Assembly (NCBI RefSeq): GCF_037126175.1
Contig: NZ_CP146986.1
Location: 3,438,501 to 3,502,500 of the forward strand
Length of the DNA: 64,000 bases
Direction of reading: 5' to 3'
From: Pseudomonas sp. RSB 5.4
GTDB taxonomy: Bacteria > Pseudomonadota > Gammaproteobacteria > Pseudomonadales > Pseudomonadaceae
Below are positions 1 through 12,290 of the stretch, in pieces. The translations under genes and the position numbers were made by a program. The notes beneath the pieces were generated by a model. It was given only the letters and a program-made list of their open reading frames with translations, made no database searches and was not told the DNA's origin. The first letter of the stretch is position 1. Each line of letters begins with the position of its first letter.

Positions 1-2
1 CC

Positions 3-434
3 TCGCTGGCGGATGAAGTTGCAACCACGCTGGATTACCTGGATTTCATCCTCGAAGACGCGCAAGTGCAGGTGCATGTGAGTGGTGACGCACAGGTGCG
101 AATCGAGATCGCGCATCTGCGTCGGGCGCTGATCAATCTGCTGAGTAACGCCGTGCAGCACACCGAACCGGGCCAGGTGATCGAGGTGCGCATCGAAGTC
201 GAGGAACATCAGGTCAGCATCGGCGTGGCCAACCCCGGATCGCCGATTGCCAGCGAGCACTTGCCGCGCTTGTTCGAGCGCTTCTATCGGGTCGATGCCT
301 CGCGCAGCAACAGCGGCAACAACCATGGGCTGGGGCTGGCGATCGTCAAGGCGATTGCGCTGATGCACGGTGGCGATGTGTTTGTACGCAGCGACCGGGG
401 GATGAATACGTTCGGCATCCACCTCCCGGTTTAA
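3..434 (+). CDS. Sensor histidine kinase, C-terminal fragment (partial)
   Basis: The gene enters from the left edge, and only the last 143 residues are present. They form the ATP-binding half of a HisKA/HATPase kinase. The N box (RALINLLSNAVQH), a degenerate G1 region (GVANPGSP where DxGxG is usual), the F box (LPRLFERFYRVDASR) and the G2 glycine loop (HGLGLAIVKAIALMHGG) occur in the usual order. The RFYRVDxSR and G2 forms resemble heavy-metal sensor kinases of the CusS/CopS/IrlS type; that assignment is inference because the sensor domain lies outside the window. The response regulator, usually just upstream, is also outside. The gene ends on TAA and is followed by a REP pair. Confidence 0.88.
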   Translation, partial: SLADEVATTLDYLDFILEDAQVQVHVSGDAQVRIEIAHLRRALINLLSNAVQHTEPGQVIEVRIEVEEHQVSIGVANPGSPIASEHLPRLFERFYRVDASRSNSGNNHGLGLAIVKAIALMHGGDVFVRSDRGMNTFGIHLPV

Positions 435-451
435 CTGAAAAGCAAAATCAC

Positions 452-585
452 TGTGGCGAGGGGATTCATCCCCGATGGGGTGCGAAGCAGCCCTGAATCC
501 TCTGTGCAAGTTGTGTCAGGAGGATCGCAATCGCTCATTTTGGGGCCGCTTCGCAGCCCATCGGGGATAAATCCCCTCACTACAG
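452..585. repeat. REP inverted pair, class A (gtggcgagggga)
   Basis: Two imperfect copies of a palindromic unit face each other. The left copy begins tgtggcgaggggattcatcc and the right copy ends in the complementary arm, ataaatcccctcactaca. Each unit also has an inner palindrome (ATCCCCGATGGGGT). The same unit recurs at 2508 and 56211. It looks like a REPIN-type repeat doublet, not a gene; the short open frames across it on both strands are by-products of the palindrome. Confidence 0.85.
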
Positions 586-719
586 AGAATGGAGTCACCC
601 CTCTCGATCTTTGCTTGTACTGCAACAGTCATTTATGAAAATCAGGCTGTTTCTCGGCGCGCGGCAACCTTATCTTTGCCCGCACCAAACAGCACTTGCC
701 AAGCAAGAAGGTTTTCCAG

Positions 720-941
720 ATGTCCAACAGTATGGGTATTGCCAGCGCTTTCGTTTTGTCCTCATTGATCCTGTCGCCCATGGCGATGGCTGAAGAATCG
801 CAGGCGTTCGTCGCGCAGAATGCCGCTCGCGCTCACGCCTTCGAACAGTCTCAGGCAGAAGTGATGGTCAAGTCGCAGGACGCCTCGCAAGCCCCTCAGG
901 CCGCGACTTCCCAGGCTCAAGCAGCCGAGAAAGACAGCTGA
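720..941 (+). CDS. Small secreted Ala/Gln/Ser-rich protein of unknown function
   Basis: This is a 73-residue protein with a clear Sec signal peptide: a short polar start, then a hydrophobic stretch (ASAFVLSSLILSP) and an AMA cleavage site followed by EESQAF. The mature part, about 47 residues, is rich in Ala, Gln and Ser and lacks Cys and Trp, so it is probably an unstructured or helical periplasmic peptide. I chose the ATG at 720 because AAGAAGG lies about 9 bases upstream. A TTG 24 bases earlier would put charged residues before the signal peptide. A strong hairpin terminator follows at 1010. I do not recognise a family. Confidence 0.68.
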   Translation: MSNSMGIASAFVLSSLILSPMAMAEESQAFVAQNAARAHAFEQSQAEVMVKSQDASQAPQAATSQAQAAEKDS

Positions 942-1009
942 GTCGCGCACCGCGAAACATTTCCCTCGACGCGGTTGTTTGGCTCTTCCCGTTCAACCGT
1001 CGTCCTTCC

Positions 1010-1037
1010 AGGCCGCTGCCTTTCAGCGGCCTTTTTT
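1010..1037 (+). terminator. Intrinsic terminator
   Basis: A 9-bp perfect stem (AGGCCGCTG/CAGCGGCCT) with a four-base loop runs into a T tract. It closes the small secreted gene about 70 bases downstream of its stop and isolates it from the porin gene. Confidence 0.9.
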
Positions 1038-1137
1038 CGTTGTGGTCTGAAAGCCGTTTGGTTCGTCTGTAAAAACAAGAAACATCCCGCACCTCAAGAC
1101 ATTGAAGTGTCAGTTGACCCAAGGAGCTCCATCGCAA

Positions 1138-2454
1138 GTGCGTTACCCAGTCCGCGTCACCCCGCTTTTCATTGCAATTGCCGCAACGATTGCCCCCGCC
1201 GCCCATGCCGACGAAGCCGCCAAGGAAGGTTTCGTCGAAGGCTCGAGCCTCAACCTCAACGCCCGCAACTACTACATGAATCGCAACCGTCTGCAGCAGA
1301 CGGACGACAACATCGAGTGGGGTCAGGGCTTTCTCGGGATCTTCCAGTCGGGTTATACCGAAGGCACGGTCGGCTTCGGCATCGACGCCCATGCCATGCT
1401 CGGGCTGAAGCTCGACGGCGGTGGCGGTACCGATGGCTCGAGTATCCTGCCGGTCAGCGATGGCAACGGCAAAGCGCCGGGCTCGTTCTCGACCGCGGGC
1501 GGCACGTTGAAAATGCGTGCGTTCGATACCGAGTTGAAGGCCGGTGACCTGTTCCTCACCAACCCGGTAATTGCCGGCGGTGAGTCGCGCATGCTGCCGC
1601 AGACCTTCCGCGGTGTCAGCTTGACCAACCACAGTTTCGACGGCTGGATGTTCGAAGGTGGCCAGGCCAGTTTCACCAAGCCGTACAACCAGAGCGGTCG
1701 CCAGCGCATCGGCGCGTCCTACGGCAAACTGGCCGAGGGTGACGAAAGCCGTCACCTGAACTGGGCCGGCGTGTCCTGGAGCGGCGTCGAAGGCTTGACC
1801 AGCAATCTATACGCCGCCGAGCTGAAGGACATCTGGAGCCAGTACTACTACGACCTGGATTACACCTGGCAGTTGAACGATCTGGTCAGCCTCAACCCGG
1901 GCCTGCACTTCTATCACACGCAGGACACCGGCGACGCGCTGCTGGGCAACATCGACAACAACACCTACAGCCTGCATTTCACCGTCGGCATCGGCAGCCA
2001 CAGCGTTACTGCCGCGTATCAGCGCGTGAACGGCAACACGCCGTTCGACTACATCAGCCAGGGCGACAGCGTTTACCTCGACAACTCGCAGCAGTACTCG
2101 GACTTCAACGGCCCGAACGAACGTTCCTGGAAGCTCAAGTACGCCTATGACTTCGCCGGACTGGGGATGCCGGGCCTGACGTCGGCGGTCTCCTATTCGC
2201 GCGGCACCGTGGACCTGACCAAGGTCGATCCGGACAGCAAAGGCTATGCTTCGTGGTACAGCGCCGACGGTCGCAACGCCCAGCATTGGGAGCGCGACAT
2301 CGATCTGAAATACGTGGTGCAGAGCGGCCAGGCGAAAGATCTCGCGGTACGCCTGCAATGGGCGACCAACCGGGGCGGCAACGGCTACGGCGCGATTGAT
2401 ACGGATACCGATGAATACCGGGTGATTGTCGACTACCCGATCAACGTCTTCTAA
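1138..2454 (+). CDS. OprD-family outer-membrane porin
   Basis: This 438-residue protein matches the usual length of OprD/Opd substrate-specific porins (about 420). It has a Sec signal peptide ([19 protein letters not shown]), then the family N-terminus: [20 protein letters not shown], a WGQGF segment and [17 protein letters not shown]. The strands alternate aromatic residues, and the last residue is Phe (DYPINVF), as expected for insertion by the BAM complex. I chose GTG at 1138 because AAGGAG lies 11 bases upstream; the TTG at 1102 has no ribosome site. OprD relatives carry basic amino acids, peptides or aromatic and organic acids across the outer membrane; the substrate here cannot be read from sequence. 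An AAnAAnAA motif (1074-1081) lies in the likely leader. Confidence 0.93.
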   Translation: MRYPVRVTPLFIAIAATIAPAAHADEAAKEGFVEGSSLNLNARNYYMNRNRLQQTDDNIEWGQGFLGIFQSGYTEGTVGFGIDAHAMLGLKLDGGGGTDGSSILPVSDGNGKAPGSFSTAGGTLKMRAFDTELKAGDLFLTNPVIAGGESRMLPQTFRGVSLTNHSFDGWMFEGGQASFTKPYNQSGRQRIGASYGKLAEGDESRHLNWAGVSWSGVEGLTSNLYAAELKDIWSQYYYDLDYTWQLNDLVSLNPGLHFYHTQDTGDALLGNIDNNTYSLHFTVGIGSHSVTAAYQRVNGNTPFDYISQGDSVYLDNSQQYSDFNGPNERSWKLKYAYDFAGLGMPGLTSAVSYSRGTVDLTKVDPDSKGYASWYSADGRNAQHWERDIDLKYVVQSGQAKDLAVRLQWATNRGGNGYGAIDTDTDEYRVIVDYPINVF

Positions 2455-2507
2455 GATCAGCATCAAATCAGCTGCGATCTGATACAAATTTTGATTGAAA
2501 TGGTTTT

Positions 2508-2600
2508 TGTGGCGAGGGGATTTATCCCCGATGGGCTGCGCAGCAGACCCTTTTTTGGGGCAGCTTCGCAGCCCATCGGGGATAAATCCCCTCGCCACAG
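2508..2600. repeat. REP inverted pair, class A
   Basis: Left arm gtggcgaggggatttatccc, right arm gggataaatcccctcgccac. The arms are perfectly complementary over more than 30 bases, with only a short central spacer. It lies between the porin stop and the diguanylate cyclase gene and could fold into one long hairpin in RNA. Confidence 0.88.
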
Positions 2601-2676
2601 TAGATCTGTTTTAGTGTTATCCCCCGCAGTGTTTGTGCAACTACGCTTATAAGATCCCCCAACTGATAACCCCATC

Positions 2677-4185
2677 ATGATCGCGAGCCGTACCCCACCT
2701 GTGGCGGGCAAGACCGGACGCCCCGAATTGCTGCTGATCTGCGGCAGTTCGCTGACTGTGATCGCGATTCTGTGCATCGTCACTTTTCTGCTGATTCGTG
2801 AGCACGCCAACGCTCAGGAGTCGGCCACCCGCAGCGCCACCACCATCGCCCAGTTGATCGACGCCGATGTCCTGCGCACGGTCGAGTTGTATGACCTGAC
2901 CCTGCAAGGCCTGATCGCCGCCGCCCAGCGCGATGACTTGCGCGACGTCACCCCGCAGATCCGCCATCTGGCGCTGTTCGACCGCTCGACCACCGCGCGC
3001 TTCAAGGGCGACATCCTGCTGCTCGACAAACATGGCGATGTGGTCGCCGACTCATCGCGGGTCGAACCCAAGCCGGGCAACTTCGCCGACCGCGATTATT
3101 TCCTCGCCCATGCCTTCAACCGTGACATGGGCATGTTCATCAGCCGCCCGTTCAAGACCCGTTGTAATTGCGACGAAGCCAACCAGTGGCGCATCAGTTT
3201 CAGTCGGCGGATCTCCTCGGACACCGGTGAGTTCGCTGGCGTGGCGGTGGCGTCGATGAAACTCGACTACTTCGATCAGTTGTTCAACAGTCTCGACATC
3301 GGCAAAGGCAGCACGCTGAACATCATCAACAGCGACGGCGTCCTGCTGGCGCAGAAGCCGTATCTGCAAAGCGACTCCATCGGCAAGAGCTTCGGCAACC
3401 GGCCCAACGTGCAACGGATTCTCGGCGACAAGGATGGCAGTGGCAGTTTCACCAGCACCTCGAGCATGGACCATCAGCAACGGCTCTACACCTATTCGCG
3501 GGTCGGCAATCTGCCGCTGACAGTGATGGTTGCGCTCTCCAGTGATGAAGTGTTCGGCACCTGGCGCCGCACGGCGCTGTTGATCAGTGGCGCCACCGGC
3601 GTGCTGTGTGTCGGGCTGCTGTGGCTGACCTGGCTGCTGGCCCGTGAGCTGCGCTTGCGCCAGCGCGCCGAACGCGAACTGGCGCAACTGGCCGCCACCG
3701 ATGCGCTGACCGGCGTGGCCAACCGGCGGATGCTCGATCAGGCGCTGCGCCACGAATGGTTCCGCGCCCAGCGTTCGGGCAAGCCGTTGTCAGTGATGAT
3801 GATCGATGCCGACCACTTCAAGGCGTTCAACGACCGCCACGGGCATCAGGCCGGTGATCAGGCGCTGCGTGAATTGGCCAAGGTGATCACGGCGAACGTG
3901 CGACGACCGGGCGATCTGGTCGCCCGTTACGGCGGCGAAGAGTTCTCGGTGATCCTCGCTGAAACCGACAGCAGCGGCGCGCGACAGATTGCCGAACATA
4001 TCCGCCAGGCGGTCGAGCAAATGCCGAGGGTCGTGGGTGCAGACGTGGCGATGACCGTCAGTATCGGCATCAGCACCTGGACAACTGCGGTCGAGATGTC
4101 GCTTGAGCAATTGTTATTTGCCGCAGACAAGGCCCTGTATCAAGCCAAGGAAGGGGGGCGGAACCGAGTGGTGGTGGCTGGCTGA
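2677..4185 (+). CDS. Membrane diguanylate cyclase with periplasmic Cache-like sensor
   Basis: The 502-residue protein makes cyclic di-GMP from two GTP. Residues 17-40 form the first membrane helix. About 45-295 form a periplasmic region that looks like a double Cache sensor (LDKHGDVVADS, FADRDYF and MFISRPF resemble PDC strands). Residues 299-319 are a second helix, followed by a short charged linker and a GGDEF domain from about 338. The active site is intact as GGEEF (419-423), and an RPGD inhibitory I-site sits exactly five residues upstream (410-413), so product inhibition is expected. The gene stands alone, with a REP pair on each side. The ligand is unknown. Confidence 0.93.
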   Translation: MIASRTPPVAGKTGRPELLLICGSSLTVIAILCIVTFLLIREHANAQESATRSATTIAQLIDADVLRTVELYDLTLQGLIAAAQRDDLRDVTPQIRHLALFDRSTTARFKGDILLLDKHGDVVADSSRVEPKPGNFADRDYFLAHAFNRDMGMFISRPFKTRCNCDEANQWRISFSRRISSDTGEFAGVAVASMKLDYFDQLFNSLDIGKGSTLNIINSDGVLLAQKPYLQSDSIGKSFGNRPNVQRILGDKDGSGSFTSTSSMDHQQRLYTYSRVGNLPLTVMVALSSDEVFGTWRRTALLISGATGVLCVGLLWLTWLLARELRLRQRAERELAQLAATDALTGVANRRMLDQALRHEWFRAQRSGKPLSVMMIDADHFKAFNDRHGHQAGDQALRELAKVITANVRRPGDLVARYGGEEFSVILAETDSSGARQIAEHIRQAVEQMPRVVGADVAMTVSIGISTWTTAVEMSLEQLLFAADKALYQAKEGGRNRVVVAG

Positions 4186-4204
4186 TTTTTGCGGCGATTG
4201 AACT

Positions 4205-4281
4205 GGCCTCTTCGCGAGCAAGCCCGCTCCCACAAGGGAACGCATTCCAAATGTGGGAGCGGGCTTGCTCGCGAAGAGGCC
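4205..4281. repeat. REP inverted pair, class B (tgtgggagcgggcttgctcg)
   Basis: Two perfect opposite copies of the unit, 30 bases each, meet with their CCCACA ends inward and the GGCCTCTTCGCG ends outward. The whole element can fold into one hairpin and lies between the converging diguanylate cyclase and lpxC genes. Confidence 0.9.
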
Positions 4282-4310
4282 AGAACAGACAACATCAAAT
4301 TCAGGGCATA

Positions 4311-4345
4311 AAAAAAGGCCATCCGAGGATGGCCTTCAAAAAACT
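4311..4345 (-). terminator. Intrinsic terminator of the dcw/lpxC transcript
   Basis: The stem AAGGCCATCC/GGATGGCCTT with a two-base loop is flanked by A runs on the left and right, so it works on the minus strand as a T-tailed terminator 15 bases after the lpxC stop. The flanking A/T runs make it potentially bidirectional. Confidence 0.88.
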
Positions 4346-4360
4346 AGAGAGGTTTTTTAC

Positions 4361-5308
<948 letters not shown>

Positions 5309-5324
5309 TCAACAAAGGCTGGCG

Positions 5325-5353
5325 ATAATAGCAGACCGAGCCTTTGCTGAACA
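5325..5353 (-). promoter_or_regulatory. Candidate sigma-70 promoter of lpxC
   Basis: Read on the minus strand, TGTTCA (5348-5353) and TATTAT (5325-5330) are separated by 17 bases. The pair lies 53-81 bases upstream of the lpxC ATG in the only sizeable gap before the last gene of the cluster. The -10 is good and the -35 is fair. Confidence 0.45.
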
Positions 5354-5384
5354 CCAATCACCGTCATAGCCCTGATACATTCCA

Positions 5385-6581
5385 TCAATCGGCCTGACGA
5401 CGCAGGAATGCCGGGATGTCCAGGTAATCCAGATCGTCCTGCGGGTTCATCTTCGCGGCAGTCGCAGCACCGGCCTGAGCCTGGTTGCGCATGACGGTCG
5501 GACGGTCCAGGTCACGGTAGTTCACCGCCGGAGCTTCCTGACGCGCAGGAGCCGGTTGTTGAACCTGAGCGGAAGCCATGGAAGTGTGAACGGTGTTGTC
5601 GATGACCTTCACAGGCTTCTCGATTTTCGCGCCCAGACCGGTGGCAACCACGGTGACGTGCAGTTCGTCGCGCATGTCCGGATCGATAACGGTACCGACC
5701 TTGACCATCGCGTGCTCGGAAGCGAAGGCTTCGATGATGCTACCCACGTCGGAGTACTCACCCAGGGACAGGTCAGGACCGGCGGTGATGTTCACCAGAA
5801 TGCCGCGTGCGCCTTGCAGGTTCACGTCTTCCAGCAGCGGGTTGCGGATGGCCGCTTCGGTCGCTTCACGTGCACGGTTCGGACCGCTGGCGCAGCCAGT
5901 GCCCATCATCGCCATGCCCATTTCGCTCATCACGGTACGCACGTCGGCGAAGTCGACGTTGATCATGCCCGGACGCTTGATGATGTCGGAGATACCGCGA
6001 ACGGCACCGGCCAGTACGTCGTCAGCCTTGGCGAAAGCCGACAGCAGGCTGGCGTCTTTACCGAGGATGGTCAGCAGCTTCTCGTTAGGGATGGTGATCA
6101 ACGAGTCGACGCTTTCGGAGAGCATGCGGATGCCTTCGTCGGCGATCTGCATACGCTTGCGGCCTTCGAACGGGAACGGACGGGTCACGACCGCAACGGT
6201 CAGGATGCCCATTTCCTTGGCCACTTCGGCGATGATCGGCGCAGCACCGGTACCGGTACCACCGCCCATGCCCGTGGTGATGAACACCATGTTGGTGCCG
6301 GCCAGCACTTCAGCGATGCGCTCGCGATCTTCCAGCGCAGCCTGACGGCCGACTTCCGGATTGGCGCCGGCGCCCAGGCCTTTGGTCACACCGGTGCCCA
6401 GTTGCAGGATGGTACGCGCGCCGATGTTTTTCAGCGCTTGAGCATCGGTGTTGGCGCAGATGAATTCAACGCCTTCGATGTTGCTCTTGACCATGTGGTT
6501 GACAGCGTTGCCGCCGCCACCGCCGACACCGATAACTTTGATTACCGGGCTTGCGGGGATGTTGTCTACGAGTTCGAACAT
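5385..6581 (-). CDS. ftsZ: Cell division GTPase FtsZ
   Basis: FtsZ polymerises into the cytokinetic ring at mid-cell. The 398-residue protein has the nucleotide-binding IKVIGVGGGGGNAVNHM start, the tubulin signature GGGTGTGAAP (about residues 105-114), the T7 synergy loop region (NVDFADVRTVM) and the C-terminal tail DYLDIPAFLRRQAD that binds FtsA and ZipA. A variable Ala/Gln/Pro linker separates the core from this tail. A strong AAGGAGAGG ribosome site precedes the ATG. It lies 68 bases downstream of ftsA, as in other gammaproteobacteria. All key residues look intact. Confidence 0.99.
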   Translation of the reverse strand: MFELVDNIPASPVIKVIGVGGGGGNAVNHMVKSNIEGVEFICANTDAQALKNIGARTILQLGTGVTKGLGAGANPEVGRQAALEDRERIAEVLAGTNMVFITTGMGGGTGTGAAPIIAEVAKEMGILTVAVVTRPFPFEGRKRMQIADEGIRMLSESVDSLITIPNEKLLTILGKDASLLSAFAKADDVLAGAVRGISDIIKRPGMINVDFADVRTVMSEMGMAMMGTGCASGPNRAREATEAAIRNPLLEDVNLQGARGILVNITAGPDLSLGEYSDVGSIIEAFASEHAMVKVGTVIDPDMRDELHVTVVATGLGAKIEKPVKVIDNTVHTSMASAQVQQPAPARQEAPAVNYRDLDRPTVMRNQAQAGAATAAKMNPQDDLDYLDIPAFLRRQAD

Positions 6582-6649
6582 TTTCCCTCTCCTTACATTC
6601 TCTAGTTTTTTCGCCTACTGCATTTTTGTTGCGGTGTTGCGGTAAAGCT

Positions 6650-7909
6650 TTAGAAGTTGCCTTGAACCCACTTCTTCAATCGGTCCAGCAACGGCGCCTG
6701 CGGCTCATCGTTGCTGTAGCTGTCGCGGCTGCCGATGCCCGAGAACGAGATCCCGTCGGACTGCTTTTGCAGGCCGTACATCAACAAGCCAACGCCAGTG
6801 GAATAAATCGGGTTGCGCACCACGTCATCCAGGCCTTTCACGCCGTGCGGCACGCCCAGACGAACCGGCATGTGGAAGATTTCTTCGGCCAGCTCGGTGG
6901 CGCCTTCCATCTTCGAAGTACCGCCGGTCAGCACGATGCCCGCCGGGATCAGGTCTTCGTAGCCGCTGCGACGCAGCTCGGCCTGAATCAGGGTGAACAG
7001 TTCGTCGTAACGCGGCTCGACCACTTCGGCCAGGGCCTGACGCGACAGTTCGCGCGGTGGACGGTCGCCAACGCTCGGCACCTTGATGGTTTCGCCGGCA
7101 CCGGCCAGTTTGGCCAGGGCGCAGGCGTAGCGAATCTTGATCTCTTCGGCGTACTGGGTCGGGGTGCGCAACGCCATGGCGATGTCGTTGGTCACCTGAT
7201 CACCGGCAATCGGGATCACCGCAGTGTGGCGGATCGCGCCTTCGGTGAAGATCGCGATGTCGGTGGTGCCGCCGCCGATGTCGACCAGGCACACGCCCAG
7301 CTCTTTTTCGTCGTCGGTCAGCACCGAGTAGGCCGAGGCCAGTTGCTCGAGAATGATGTCGTCGATTTCCAGACCGCAGCGACGCACGCATTTTTCAATG
7401 TTCTGTGCAGCATTGACGGCGCAGGTGACCACGTGAACCTTGGCTTCCAGGCGGACGCCGGACATGCCCAGCGGCTCGCGGACGCCTTCCTGGTTATCGA
7501 TCACGTAATCCTGCGGCAGGGTGTGCAGCACGCGCTGGTCAGCCGGGATCGCCACGGCCTGGGCGGCGTCGAGTACGCGCTCCAGGTCAGCCGAACTCAC
7601 TTCGCGATCACGAATCGCCACGATGCCGTGGGAGTTCAGACTGCGGATGTGATTGCCGGCCACGCCGACGAACGCCGAGTGAATGCGGCAGCCCGCCATC
7701 AGTTGGGCCTCTTCGATCGCGCGCTGGATCGATTGCACGGTCGACTCGATGTTCACCACCACGCCCTTCTTCAGGCCGCGGGACGGGTGAGTACCGATAC
7801 CGACGATTTCCAGCGTGCCGTCGTCCGCGACCTCGCCTACCAGCGCCACCACCTTGGAGGTGCCGATATCCAGACCGACGATCATTTTGCCGCTTTGCAC
7901 GTTTGCCAT
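6650..7909 (-). CDS. ftsA: Cell division protein FtsA
   Basis: This is an actin-like ATPase that anchors FtsZ to the membrane and recruits later division proteins. The 419 residues show the phosphate-1 loop (GLDIGTSKVVALVG, residues 12-25), the phosphate-2 motif (DIGGGTTDIAIF), the adenosine motif (GIVLTGGTSKMEG) and a C-terminal amphipathic membrane helix (LLDRLKKWVQGNF). An SHS2-like 1C region follows the first actin lobe. The start is the only ATG that gives the family N-terminus, and ftsQ ends 15 bases upstream. Confidence 0.98.
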   Translation of the reverse strand: MANVQSGKMIVGLDIGTSKVVALVGEVADDGTLEIVGIGTHPSRGLKKGVVVNIESTVQSIQRAIEEAQLMAGCRIHSAFVGVAGNHIRSLNSHGIVAIRDREVSSADLERVLDAAQAVAIPADQRVLHTLPQDYVIDNQEGVREPLGMSGVRLEAKVHVVTCAVNAAQNIEKCVRRCGLEIDDIILEQLASAYSVLTDDEKELGVCLVDIGGGTTDIAIFTEGAIRHTAVIPIAGDQVTNDIAMALRTPTQYAEEIKIRYACALAKLAGAGETIKVPSVGDRPPRELSRQALAEVVEPRYDELFTLIQAELRRSGYEDLIPAGIVLTGGTSKMEGATELAEEIFHMPVRLGVPHGVKGLDDVVRNPIYSTGVGLLMYGLQKQSDGISFSGIGSRDSYSNDEPQAPLLDRLKKWVQGNF

Positions 7910-7924
7910 GGGTCCTGCCTCTTC

Positions 7925-8791
7925 TTAATTCTTTGCGACAGCGGGTTTGTCTGTCGTCGGCGCTGCAGGTTCCCGCCAGCCAACAGCGAGGCCGTTGGCG
8001 TAGCGCAGATCGATGCGCGCAATGTTCGTAATCTGGTCTTTAAGCGTCTTGTCATAGATGGCAATGAAGCGGCGCATCTTTTCCACCAGGTTGCCGCGTC
8101 CCAGCAGCAACTCGATGCCGGGACCGGAACTGCCGGCACCGGTGGTCAGGAACCAGCTGCCACGTTCACGCAATTCCAGGCGCGCGATCGAGAAGCCCAG
8201 CGGCCGGAGCATCTGGCTCAGCACCTGATACTGCTGCATCACTTGCTGCTGGGCCCGTTGTGGACCGAACAGCTGTGGCAGGTGTTCGTAGTTCGCCAGT
8301 TCCTTTGGCGTAAACGCCTGGCCCTGGTTGTTGAGCAGCGACTCGTCGCCCCAACGGGCCACCGGCAGTTGCTCTTCGAGGCGGATCACCACTTGATCCG
8401 GCCACACCCGGCGTACTTCGGCGTGGGCGATCCATGGCATCTGTTCAAGCTCGGTGCGCATCCCGGCCAAGTCGATGGTGAAAAAGCTCGACGCCACGTA
8501 CGGGGCGATTCGCTGCTGCACCGCCTGCTGGCTGATGTAGCTCAGGTCACCCTGCACGGCGATCTTGGTGATCGGCCGGTCGGCGTACGGCAGCAAGCGC
8601 TGCGCACCTTCGTAGGTACCAAACCCGAGCACCACCAGCAGCACCGGCCAGAACAGGCTTTTCAGAAAGCCGAAATTGGCTTTCGGCAGGCGCGCGGACA
8701 TCGGCTCTTTGGCCACCATTCGGCTGGCACCCCGCGGCACCGGCTTGCGGCCGGGTGCGGGTGGCTGATGTCTGAGCTGAGCGCCTTGCAT
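7925..8791 (-). CDS. ftsQ: Cell division protein FtsQ
   Basis: FtsQ is a bitopic inner-membrane protein that links early and late division proteins, together with FtsB and FtsL. The 288 residues contain a basic, proline-rich cytoplasmic tail (1-45), one membrane helix (about 49-68, [13 protein letters not shown]) and a POTRA domain (about 78-150, [18 protein letters not shown]) followed by the beta domain. The ATG at 8791 is chosen because the longer reading frame would run back into ddlB; the ddlB stop is 4 bases away. The C-terminal 20 residues are Ala/Thr/Pro-rich and probably disordered. Confidence 0.96.
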   Translation of the reverse strand: MQGAQLRHQPPAPGRKPVPRGASRMVAKEPMSARLPKANFGFLKSLFWPVLLVVLGFGTYEGAQRLLPYADRPITKIAVQGDLSYISQQAVQQRIAPYVASSFFTIDLAGMRTELEQMPWIAHAEVRRVWPDQVVIRLEEQLPVARWGDESLLNNQGQAFTPKELANYEHLPQLFGPQRAQQQVMQQYQVLSQMLRPLGFSIARLELRERGSWFLTTGAGSSGPGIELLLGRGNLVEKMRRFIAIYDKTLKDQITNIARIDLRYANGLAVGWREPAAPTTDKPAVAKN

Positions 8792-8795
8792 GGTC

Positions 8796-11219
<2,424 letters not shown>

Positions 11220-11227
<8 letters not shown>

Positions 11228-12290
11228 GAGCCACCTCCAGGCAGGTATCGACCACGCTACGGGTGGCATCGGGTTTGGCCAGACGGCGGGCCGCTTGGGC
11301 CATTTCTTCGAGTCGTTGCGGTTGCATCAAGACCTCTGTCAGGCGCGCGGCAAGGTCCGCGGCACCAGTCGTTCTTTGCGGCATCACGAAGGCTGCGCCT
11401 TCACGGGCCAAATAATCGGCGTTGCGGGTCTGGTGATCGTCGATCGCGTGGGGCAAAGGCACCAGCATCGAGGGCAGACCAACGGCAGCCAGCTCACTGA
11501 TGGTCAGCGCGCCAGCGCGGCACACCACCAGGTCAGCCCAGCCATAGGCCTGGGCCATGTCTTTGATAAAGGGCTGCACCTGCGCATCCACGCCGGCGGC
11601 GCGGTAGCGCTCTGCAGTCACTTCATCGTGGTTTTTGCCGGCCTGATGAAACACTTCCGGACGCAAATCGGCAGGGACTTGCGCCAAGGCTTCAGGCAGC
11701 AACTTGTTCAACGGTTCTGCGCCAAGGCTTCCGCCGAGGATCAGCAAACGCGCTTTGCGCCCGGCCAGAGCCGGTCGCGATGTTTCGAGGAACAGCTCGC
11801 TGCGCACCGGGTTTCCGGTGGTACGGCGGGTGTCCGACAGAGTAAAGGTGTCGGGGAACGCTTCACACACCCGGGCGGCGAACGGCACCAGCAACCGATT
11901 GGCGGTGCCGGCCACGGCGTTCTGCTCGTGAACGATCACCGGCACACCGGCCAGTTTCGCGGCAATGCCGCCTGGGCCGGTCACATAACCACCAAAGCCG
12001 ACCACGCAGACTGGACGCAGTTGGCGAATCACCGCCCGCGCCTGCCACACCGACTTGAGCAGCATGAACGGTGCCTTGAGCAGCGACAGCTTGCCCTTGC
12101 CACGCAATCCGGTGGCGTTGATGCGATGCAGTTCAAGACCTGCAGCCGGCACCAGTTCGTTTTCGATTCCGCGGGGCGTGCCGAGCCAGTGCACGGTGTA
12201 GCCGCGCGCCTGGAATTCACGGGCACAGGACAGCGCCGGGAACACGTGGCCGCCGGTGCCGCCGGCCATGATCAATACGTTAGCGCCCAT
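11220..12290 (-). CDS. murG: Lipid II synthase MurG
   Basis: MurG moves GlcNAc from UDP-GlcNAc to lipid I on the inner face of the membrane, giving lipid II. The 356-residue GT-B protein has the glycine loop [11 protein letters not shown] near the start, a second glycine-rich loop ([13 protein letters not shown]), and the nucleotide-binding region [24 protein letters not shown]. The ATG at 12290 yields the usual [15 protein letters not shown] start and lies inside the last 11 bases of ftsW, again pointing to coupled translation. Confidence 0.98.

Noticed and set aside
452..638. Short open frames across the first REP pair, and similar ones at the other REP pairs
   Set aside because: They arise from the palindromes themselves on both strands, and their translations repeat between loci.
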